From Sardina pilchardus (lineage: Eukaryota; Chordata; Actinopteri; Clupeiformes; Clupeidae), in assembly GCF_963854185.1 (NCBI RefSeq), contig NC_085016.1, forward strand, positions 28,724,623 through 28,788,622: 64,000 nt of DNA, given 5' to 3'. This document shows positions 55,401 to 64,000 of this stretch, piece after piece. Made by a program: the position numbers and the translations under genes. The notes beneath the pieces are model-generated. The model made no database searches. It was given only the letters and a program-made list of their open reading frames with translations, and was not told where the DNA came from. Within the stretch, counting starts at the first letter, position 1, and each line of letters starts with the position of its first letter.

Positions 55401-56199
55401 TAACTGTGAGGACGGCCGGGCAAACTGACAGATGAGTCACATGCTCTGTCTCCACTAACTCAGCTCCTACCTCCCACCCTCCTGCTCAGGCCTAAAATCC
55501 CCCAGTGAAGTGCCCCAGAGCAGCCCACACTGGACATGCTGCTGCAGGAGGGGCAAGGACAGAAGAGAAGAAGAGGGGAAATCAACAAGGGAAGAGAGGA
55601 GAGGAAAGATGAGTTTGCGGTTGGGTTTGTTTGGGATGATATTTAATAACTGTTGAGTCTTAAGATAGCATTTGTAAAGTCTGTGTTGCCAGACTACCCA
55701 AGCACAGCACACAATGTTACTGACAAATAAGGAGAGGAGAGGAGAGGAGAGGAGAAAATGAAGACATGAGGAAAGAAGAGACATGAAGAGAAAGGAGGAG
55801 AGGGAGCTGTGTGTGTGTGTGTGTGTGTGAATTCATTGCTGGCTGTTGTGAAAGTGTGTGGGTAGACTGTGCGGCAGCTCTGTGCTTCTGTCTACCAGGG
55901 GAGTCTAAAAGTATACACTGAATTAATTCTGGTAGACCACACCAACACAAATAGAGACAGACACACATGTGTGCGCACACACACACACACACAGTGAAAC
56001 TGCAAAAGAAAAGCCTTTGATGTCCCTTTAAATGTGTTGCCAGTTCAATAACAGAAAGATATGTGTGGCAGAGAAAGAGAATCAGAGGGAGGAAGTGAAG
56101 GGAAAGTAATGAGAAAGATGGAAAGACAGAGGCAGAGAGAGAGAGAGAGAGAGAGAATGCAAAGGAAGTGGCTGGGTATCGCGTCCTGTACTTTTTGGC
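55401..56199. repeat. GGAGA, TG, CA and GA repeats in low-copy DNA
   Basis: GGAGA units at about 55730-55755, TG at 55809-55828, CA at 55976-55993, GA at 56128-56155. Confidence 0.75.
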
Positions 56200-56565
56200 T
56201 CTTTGACCATCAATGCATCTCCACACCCCCGTTAAAGTGGCCCCGTATCTTTAACATGCATCCTACAGCCAGCCAGACCGCAGCTTGCCCTGCCACAGGT
56301 GTGGGCCTCATCCGGCTGAGACGTGGTCTGGAGCCGGCAGTGCTCCCCCTCTGTGGTGTGTGCAGGCAGCTTGAGAGATGAGGTGTTGGAGCACTCAGGG
56401 CTCTAATAAGATAAATAAACCCAGAGCAGCTCATCTGAAAGCCAATCTGGGCCTAATGGCACAGCCTTTGTGCTAATTAGGACTAATAGCCCTAAGTGCA
56501 CAGGCAGAGTGCTTTTTAACACCTCATTGAGCACAATAACGATCAACCAGAGAGCAAAATATAAA
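56200..56565. other. Non-repetitive stretch, possible conserved non-coding DNA
   Basis: About 365 bases without simple repeats, containing CCCCGTATCTTTAACATGC, CTAATTAGGACTAATAGCCC and CTCATTGAGCACAATAACG. No convincing frame. The call is from texture only. Confidence 0.28.
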
Positions 56566-56981
56566 ACATACACACACACACACACACACTCACTCGCGAG
56601 ATAGGTAGGAACTTTTCCGCTGGGATCGAAAACTATGTCTCTCACACACTCTCTTTTTCTTTCTCTCTCATATCTCTATCCATCTCTTTCTCCCTCTTTC
56701 TCCCTTTCTCCATCAAACTCTCTCTCTCTCCCCTCTCTCTCTCTCTCCATCTTAATGTTCCCTCCCCTTGCCAGTCCATCATTTGTCAGGCGGAGGGACA
56801 GGAATAGCCGTGGCGTATTGTATTTGCCGGACTGGCTTGGTCTCCCGGCAGAGCTAATATGAGCCGTAAACATTACCCCCCCCCCCCAACCCCCACACCC
56901 CCGCCTCCACTCGCCCCATGAGAGCAGTACGCCCGCTGCTTACGTGTCACTCAGGAGAGATGGGTGGGATGGATGGTGCTG

Positions 56982-57028
<47 letters not shown>

Positions 57029-57060
57029 AGTGTGTGTGTGTGTGTGTGTGAAAGGCTAGG
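56566..57060. repeat. CA, CT, poly-C and TG repeats
   Basis: CA at 56571-56588, CT-rich 56640-56750, a C run at about 56877-56887, and TG at about 56984-57051. Confidence 0.8.
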
Positions 57061-57780
57061 ATGGGAAGGAGAAGTACGTAGATGGGAGTCTGATGGGAGT
57101 CTATGTAAGCAATACTGTCATTCTCTCTCATCCTCTTTTATTAATCTCTCTCTCTCTCTTTCTTATTCACTGTTTCTTTGTCTAGATATTAGTCTCCCAC
57201 TCCTTCAGAGCTGTTTCTTCATTTTTCTCTCTTGCTTTCTCTGCATTTAGTACTTTGATTCCCTCTCTGTCTCCTGACTCTGTGTCTCATGTGTCATGTA
57301 CACCCATTTGCACACACACACATCTCCTCTTCTCTCTCTATCTCTCTCTCTCTCTCACTCTTGCTTCCTGTCCATATGTTCAACTCTCCTTCTGTCACTC
57401 TTCCTCTCCTTTTCTCTCCCCTCTTGCCCTCTGAGCTAAAATGGTCATCTCAGGTGGCTTTTGGCTGGTCATATTTCTTCATTTGTGATCCCCCCATTCT
57501 CTCCATCCTTCCATTTCTCTCTCTTCCTCACTCCCTCCCTCCATCCCTCTGTCGTTCTCGTCCCGGGCGGTGCCATTATCTGCGCTCTGAGTTGTGCGTG
57601 ATTAGGGGATCAGGTTGCGTTGGTGCTGTGGTGCTCGCTGTGCTGTGATGCGCTGAGCTGGGCTGAGCTGGGCTGAGCTGAACCACTCCTGTTTCACATT
57701 TCACATTAAAGCTTAATGAGCGGGGAGGGGACGAGCGCTGTCACTCACACGCCACATGGGCCAGGGAGCTTCATGCACTG

Positions 57781-57820
<40 letters not shown>

Positions 57821-58459
57821 AGAGAGGACAATGATAATAAGAGACCAAGGAAGACAAATGCAGAAATGAAGTAAAGAAAAACAAATCATCCCCATCTTCT
57901 GACTAAAGTCTGTTGTTCAGGCGTATGATGGCTTTAAAGCAGCCACATTGCTCATCTCTTCAAAGCGAAGCACTCTGTGCCTTATAACTGATGGACTTTC
58001 AAGTGTTTAGCAAGCAAACATGAGGAGTGTGAGGACAGAGTTTTTTTCACAGGGCTCTTTGATTTTTCATCTCATAAAAAGCACAGTTTCGCTGTTTACT
58101 TTAAAGCTCCTTATTTGTTTAGACTGGACGAACGTTTATTTTTTAATGCCACTTCTATATGCCAATAAAGTACTCAACTCCGTTGTTTCAGAATATTCGC
58201 CTCATTTCAAGATGATTCATCATGACTTTAAAGTCAATGCTTAAAGATGTCATATATTTCAGCGAAAAACTTGTTATTCCATCTATCTGTCTTTGAAAAA
58301 CACAGTAATACACATTCCTTGCAATGTCACTCAGTCAGGTCTCTCCCAATTGGCCCCCCACAGGTTGTAGTGATAACACAGACAGGTGAAGATAATAATA
58401 ATTTCATGTGTGTTTGTGGGTAAGGCCAGAGAGAGAAGGATATGAGAGTGCCTTTGAGC

Positions 58460-58460
<1 letters not shown>
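57061..58460. other. CT-rich DNA, GCTGAGCTGG repeats and low-copy sequence
   Basis: CT-rich patches at 57120-57250 and 57320-57430. A 10-base GCTGAGCTGG unit occurs three times at about 57650-57680. CA at 57784-57815. The remainder is low-copy, without a gene. Confidence 0.6.
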
Positions 58461-58491
<31 letters not shown>

Positions 58492-58791
58492 CATTATCCT
58501 TCACCGCTGCACATGTGTTCATCATGGTGATCAGTGTGATCTCCTCTGATAGGCTCCTTCCCATCAGACAATGTTGTTTCCCTTTATTACACTCCTCCTT
58601 CCTATGAGATTAGCCTTCATCTCTCCCTGTCACTCTCTCTCTCTCTTCTACTTTATCTCTTCTCATTTCACCCTCTCATCTCCCTCTCTCTCTCTTTGAC
58701 TTCCTTATCTTCCTTATTTCTCCCTCTTCCCCCTCTCTGTCTCTCTTCTTTCTCTCTCCTCCACTCAGTGAGTGTGCTATCACAGGCTAAT

Positions 58792-58829
<38 letters not shown>

Positions 58830-59330
58830 TATGCACACCCACACACACGCTCACATATACACACATGCACACCAAACCCTTGTTTGAGCATCCACAAACT
58901 GACATGTTTTTTCTTCAGATGAGCTGAGTGAATGCCTGTTTGTCTCTTGTCTCTAGTGACAGCTCTGATGGGCTCCTCTGCTTGTCTCTCTCACATAATT
59001 AAAGTCCATGTGGAATTTCTCCTACCTCCTCTTCCTCATCATCTTCCTCCTCCTCCTCAGAGGCCCTCAGCAGATCCACTCTCAGATGTCTTCCTGACTG
59101 ATCCGGGAGGGTTGGGGATTTGGTGAGGTGGAGAATGTTGGGGATTGGGTGGTGTGTATGTGTATGTGTACAGTATGTGTATGTGTATGTACTGTATGTG
59201 TGTGTGTGTTTGGGGGGAGAACATGGCTGAGAAGACTTGATTTTTACAGTACCAGCCAAATCTCAATGCTGAGCCCGATGTGTTACCATCCATCTGTCTC
59301 CAAGATGGTGGGTAGAATAATATCATTTAA
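58461..59330. repeat. TG and CA runs in low-copy DNA, left flank of the hAT pair
   Basis: TG at 58463-58491, CT-rich 58620-58760, CA at 58794-58870, and a TGTATGTG-type run at 59155-59210. The stretch ends at the target duplication AAAAATAG. Confidence 0.75.
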
Positions 59331-59338
59331 AAAAATAG

Positions 59339-61238
59339 TAGGGGTGTAAAGATTAACCGATACGTATCGGAAATTATTCAGAACGTTCAAAACGCGAGTG
59401 CATTGGAAGGCAAACCCCTGGATCGGTTTAAATATACTATGAATCGATTGATAAATCGATTTTAAAATGGCGAATCGGAAAACTAACGTTACAAATTATG
59501 TTAGCCTTCTTTCAAGATCATAAGACCAACCCTGATTTGCTAACACACCAGAGCATCTAGCCTTCTCCAACGAGGGTAAGTAGCGTCACTCCTACAGTGG
59601 CAACAAACTAGTTGTCGAGTTTAGTGAAACGCAGATAACGCTGACGTTAACCTGTGTTGCAGTATCCTGAACTAAGTCGTATTCAGTCACAGTGCACAAG
59701 CCTCAAACCTAGCTTATAGGCTACAACAAACACCCCATGTCAGCCTCCTGCATTCCCCTTACTGCGGGTGTCACCCCAATACTTCGGTGCCCTGTTTACT
59801 GTATGTTCGGTGCATTCACGTCTGAAAGTTGACTGAGGAGGGAGGTTAGGCTATTGCTTACCTGTCATAGTACCTGGTAGCCTAGCCCCTTCCAGGTGTA
59901 ACAGCCTTGTGTGGAGTGTATAGTGTGCAGTAGTGATGCGCGGGTCGGCCCGTAACCCGCGGACCCCGCGGGTAACCCGCGGGTCGGGTTGGGGCGGGTA
60001 AAGAAATTATCACTTTATTTGCGGGGCGGGTTGGGGCGGGTCATTAAAAACAAAATTACATTTTAAAATCCATGTATGTTGCATGCAATTCCCTATAGCC
60101 TATATTAAAGGAACCGTATGTAGGATTGTGGCCAAAACGAGTTGGCTAGCCCACTGCAATTACTTTCAAAATACTGCGCGGCGTATCCTCTCCCTCCCCT
60201 CTGAGTCGCGGTTGCCAGCTTGCTGCAGGAACCAACAGGAACAGCAACAGGCTGCTAGCTTTCAATGGCAAGTGCTAATGTTGTTTTCCTCAGCATAATG
60301 ACAGAGAAACGAATTCTGATAATGCATTGCTAACGTCAGCAATGACTAGCCGTTATTATTTCCCAAACAATTCCTTAACCTACCTTTTCAATTCAATGAG
60401 CCACCTCCTCCATGGCTCCACATAACGTTACTTTGCACAAACATGCATAACTTGTTTGTTCGACTGTCATAGGCTATTTGAAATGTCAACTTACACTATA
60501 GCTTACAAGTAAGTTAGCCAAACTGATTAATCTTTATCTGTCCAGGAGCAAATTAACAACACTGACTGTCTTCAAATTCTTCTCCGTTTTCAGCAGCCTC
60601 AATCTCCTATACAAATCCTTGTTTTATTTCGGACGTATTTCGTAGGCTATAATGTTAAGCCTAGATTACAAACGCTGCTTTGTAGGTTTTTGCTGTGTAT
60701 TTCTAGATTTTTTAAATGTGTAGCCTATCATCTGGTTATAATGACCTGATTATCGTTCATATTCATAATCATAGCCTTTGTTGTTGCCAGTTTACAGGCG
60801 ATGTTTCCAAGCACTTACAATGCCCAGTATGTAATAGTCGCGGGTGCGGGGCGGGTTGTCAAAATAGATACAGTTGTGCGGGGCGGGCTGGGTTGGGCCA
60901 AATAATTTCATAAAAGCGGAACCCGCGGGTTGAAAAAATACCCGACCCGCGCATCACTAGTGTGCAGTGATGAGGCTTGGGTGGAAATGTTTATGCATGT
61001 GCTGTGCTCTGATGTGTGAATCTGTTACCTTATGGGCTTAGGTGGGTCGGCACACTCTGGCCGCTACCATAACCTTAAACTTCACCCTGCTCACAGTGAC
61101 TGGACAGGGTGAGAGACGGGGCCGGACTGAATCTTTCTGAATCGTTCTGTACTAAACCGCATCGTCTGTGAAACGTATCGTAGCTTTATGAATCGATACG
61201 AATCGAATCGTCTTAAAAGGGAGAGATTCACACCCCTA
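59339..61238. mobile_element. hAT element, outer copy, non-autonomous
   Basis: Ends TAGGGGTGTAAAGATTAACC and, inverted, TAGGGGTGTGAATCTCTCCC. The 8-bp flanks AAAAATAG (59331-59338) and GAAAATAG (61239-61246) differ by one base. Subterminal regions on both sides are rich in ATCGAT and ACGTATCG-like words. An 8-bp duplication with TAGGGGTGT ends is typical of hAT. No transposase frame is seen. Another hAT element sits inside at 59931-60959. Confidence 0.82.
59931..60959. mobile_element. hAT element, inner copy, 1029 bp
   Basis: Ends TAGTGATGCGCGGGTCGG on both sides in inverted orientation. A perfect 8-bp duplication GTGTGCAG is at 59923-59930 and 60960-60967. The ends contain repeated ACCCGCGG and GGGGCGGG words. 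No transposase. It inserted into the outer hAT, so it is younger. Confidence 0.88.
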
Positions 61239-61246
61239 GAAAATAG

Positions 61247-61790
61247 TCGCACTCTCACACAAGGACATTTTTGTCAAAGTGCTTCCAAGCTTCCACTTCA
61301 TAAAGGTGTAGTGGACAGTTTGGTGGGAGACTATTTGCTGAGTTCCTTTGTCACCACACAGGCTGTGAAGAAAGGGAGAGAGAGAGAGAGAGAGAGAGTT
61401 TTTAAGCAAAGATGAAAAGGATGAAGGAAGAGAATACACAAGGGAGAGGGAAAGAATAAAAGATCTTGGAGAGAAAACTGGAAGCAAGTACCTGACAAAA
61501 TCTCCTTTCTTGGTGTTGTGTGCTTGTGTGGCTATCACAGCCATCAGGACATGAATTAATACATGATAATGATGTTTTTATCTGTCTGAAAGTAGGAGAA
61601 AGTGTATGGTTCTGCTAGGCTTTGAGTTTTGTCTGATACAGAGAACACTTGAAACACTTGTTTTTGTTTTTTTTCACTAATTAGGTGAAATGCTTGTTAA
61701 GTATGTCCATGGCATGCTCGTTTTCATGTTAGGCAATACAGAAAATGGGCTTAAAGTGTAAAATACCGAACTATTCCTTGTGTTGTAAGT
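61247..61790. other. No gene recognised
   Basis: Low-copy DNA with a GA run at about 61375-61399. Confidence 0.45.
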
Positions 61791-61854
61791 CCAAACGATG
61801 TCTGTCTATTGTCCTTGCATTTCCAAACGATGTCTGTCTATTGTCCTTGCATTT
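61791..61854. repeat. 32-bp tandem duplication
   Basis: CCAAACGATGTCTGTCTATT followed by GTCCTTGCATTT occurs twice in a row without a mismatch, so the duplication is recent. Confidence 0.9.
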
Positions 61855-62159
61855 GGAGAAAACTTCTGTTTCATTCGTCTCTCGTTCCAATCATCCTGGT
61901 TGTACCTTCCACTTGTAAGTCTCTGGAGTATGCATCATGTCCGTGGTAAAAATGACGCACACCTTCCACACTAATGTCACGCAACGCAGATGCGCGACCA
62001 TACCATGGGCTTTAGTCTTTAGTTAGGGCTGCCCTACACCTCTAGGGCTCTGGGTAAACTCAGAAAATGTATCTCTAAAACACAGCACTGAAGACAAACT
62101 GTTTAGGAACATGAGTGATGTTCTCAGCAGTGATCATATGATTAGAGAGGAAGAGAATT
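61855..62159. other. No gene recognised
   Basis: Low-copy DNA, no repeat or frame of note. Confidence 0.4.
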
Positions 62160-62400
62160 CAACACAGAGAGGGACGATGAAGGAGAAAGAGAGAAAGAGT
62201 GGGTGAGGAGGGAGGAGTAGGACCAAGATAGAGAGAAAGAGTGGGGTAAGGAGGGAGGAGTAGGACCAAGAGGGAGGAGTGGGACCAAGATAGAGAGAAA
62301 GAGTGGGGTAAGGAGGGAGGAGTAGGACCAAGATGGAGAGAAAGAGTGGGGTAAGGAGGGAGGAGTAGGACCAAGATAGAGAGGCGAGAAAAAGACAAGG
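62160..62400. repeat. ~43-bp GA-rich minisatellite
   Basis: The unit includes GAGAGAAAGAGTGGGGTAAG and GAGGGAGGAGTAGGACCAAG. About four full copies and one partial copy. Minus-strand Leu/Pro/Ser frames are artefacts of the repeat. Confidence 0.88.
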
Positions 62401-62497
62401 ACGGAAGGTTAGAGACAGAGAAATAAAGACTGACAGGGAAAGAGAGAAGAAGGAGTAAAGAGACAGAAGATGGAGTGGTGTGCTGTGGTGTGTGTCC

Positions 62498-62528
<31 letters not shown>

Positions 62529-62741
62529 TGTGTGTGTCATGGTCTGGTGTGATGTGATGTGATGTCGTGGTTAAGACTTCAGGCCTAAAGGGAGAATGTG
62601 AATAATTTAAGGACTAAGAGCTCATTTAACGGCGACCTTCTTACAAGAGATTACTCAATACCATGAGTTACTGCAACAGCAGAGAGAGAGGGGTGGTAGA
62701 GCGAGACAGAGAGAGAGAGACAGAAAGAAAGAGAGAAAGAG

Positions 62742-62777
<36 letters not shown>

Positions 62778-62912
62778 GACAAAGACAACTGAAGCTGCAC
62801 AATATGTTCTCACCTGCCACGACCTGAGGTCGAATGAATGAAATGTACTGAACCAAATGATACAAATAGTCATACATATATCCATTGCCCTTAATACACA
62901 GTTGCCCAACAC

Positions 62913-62989
<77 letters not shown>

Positions 62990-63150
62990 AAAATATTCTG
63001 CCTATTTATCACACCAATAGAGCATGGTGGAATTTGAGGAGGGGGGGGTGAGAGAGTATAGAAAGAGAAATAGAGGTACTCAGAGAGAGAGAGGGAGAGG
63101 GAGAGAGAGGGGAGAGAAAGAAGAGAACATGAGAACAAGGGAGAGAGACA
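62401..63150. repeat. CG/TG, GA and long CA microsatellites
   Basis: A CG run passing into TG at 62497-62537, GA-rich at 62680-62780, CA at about 62912-62988, GA-rich at 63050-63130. The alternating CG-TG run could adopt Z-DNA. Confidence 0.85.
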
Positions 63151-63600
63151 GGTTGCTCTGGTCAGGGCCAGGAGACAGTTATAATGTGTGAGACAGAATG
63201 AATTTCTCTGCACAGCATGCCATGGGTTGCCGGGAGGAACTGCATTGTGAAGTGAAGTTATAGTTACAGTGGCACCACAAAAGTTATTCTCCACAGTGCT
63301 TTGATTTTGGTATCACAAGTCATAGGTCATAGGCTATGTAGTTTCCTTAAAGAGAGTGTGCTGCACTGTATATAAATGATGAGGGCCCAGGTTCCAGTCC
63401 AAACTAAGGTCATTTCCTGAAGCCCCATCTCTCTCTCATTTTCAAGAAAAAGACACAATTCCCTACCCCCTATTGCTCAGACAGAGAAGGAGAGAGGAAA
63501 GAGAGCAAAGGATCATTAGAGGAAAAAAGAAATAGCATCTCCATCACTGATGTTTGTTTGCACTCTTGGTTCACATTTGTTCATGTTGTGTGTGCATGTA

Positions 63601-63647
<47 letters not shown>

Positions 63648-64000
63648 CATGGTGTCCTCAATCACTATCTGTTGAGCTGTAGAGATCCTGAAAAATCTCA
63701 CTCCACTAAAACTCTTCTTTTCTTCTTTCTCACCAGGAATATAATGATGGATATCCAGTCAGTCTGCTTTCTGATGTTCTCTTTAACAGAAATAAATCAC
63801 TTTTTTCATCACCAAAGCAGGTAGCTCTCTGAACATCTCTGGCTTCTGATTTCACTCCACTGTCAGTGTGTTGTCCCCTTATGAGGCGGCATCACGGCAG
63901 GCATCACTGGACTCATGAATAGCCTCATTATTACCCCCCATTCTAATAGACGCTCACGCACAGCACAGGGAGGACACGGAGCAGATCAAAGAGGAGAGGA
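63151..64000. other. Low-copy DNA with one TG run
   Basis: TG at about 63604-63642. The last ~130 bases (GAGGCGGCATCACGGCAGGC, then CTCATGAATAGCC) are non-repetitive and could be the edge of a conserved stretch. No gene is seen. Confidence 0.4.

Noticed and set aside
62159..62398. Leu/Pro/Ser-rich minus-strand frame
   Set aside because: Reads through the ~43-bp minisatellite; unit-length periodicity explains it.
46543..63824. Cys-Val and His-Thr rich open frames across TG/CA runs
   Set aside because: Artefacts of dinucleotide repeats.

Overview
The window looks like intergenic or intronic DNA of a ray-finned fish. I base this on the repeat content: PIF/Harbinger elements opening with GGGGCCTCATGTAC, a Tc1 end, a DIRS element with a tyrosine recombinase, an L2-type LINE tail, piggyBac and hAT elements, and very long CA/TG and CT arrays. 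No complete host gene is recognisable. The only candidate host coding signal is one weak possible exon near 50434-50614.

Layout. 1-2.1 kb: a Harbinger copy with its transposase on + and its Myb/trihelix-type partner on -. 2.4-3.1 kb: a large foldback repeat. 3.3-5.9 kb: a second Harbinger copy in the opposite orientation. It carries three later insertions whose edges can be placed because the old reading frames resume on the far side. 6-7.7 kb: degenerate repeats and a Tc1 end. 7.8-10.3 kb: a 5'-truncated DIRS retroelement (end of RT, RNase H, methyltransferase-like region, tyrosine recombinase, terminal inverted repeats). 10.3-10.7 kb: an L2 LINE 3' end.

11.46-42.99 kb is the centre of interest: a stack of transposons inside transposons, resolved by target-site duplications and by empty sites in sister copies. 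Level 1 is an element with TAGCCTG ends and a 9-bp duplication (CTGGTTTTC at 11450-11458 and 42992-43000). Level 2, inside it, is a foldback-like element with TACGGTGGCCC ends and a 6-bp duplication (AGTTTC). Its ~1-kb inverted repeats include an array of two alternating 20-bp monomers. Level 3, inside the right inverted repeat, is a 28.3-kb head-to-tail and nested cluster of a non-autonomous Helitron/Helentron-like element, inserted at a T^T site with no duplication beyond the ambiguous T. I count 17 heads (a TACAGTGCAT stem with a GAAA loop) and 17 tails (short hairpin then CTAG). Read left to right they form a correctly balanced set of brackets. Level 4, inside that cluster, holds TTAA-target elements: a 918-bp element, two copies of a 782-bp snapback, and a 3.4-kb piggyBac with a broken transposase.

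43-64 kb: low-copy sequence with many microsatellites, a LINE-tail repeat shared with the level-2 spacer, a hAT element nested in another hAT element (8-bp duplications for both), minisatellites of 48, ~43 and 32 bp, and several non-repetitive stretches that could be conserved non-coding DNA. Nothing autonomous survives intact: every transposase seen is truncated, frameshifted or internally deleted.
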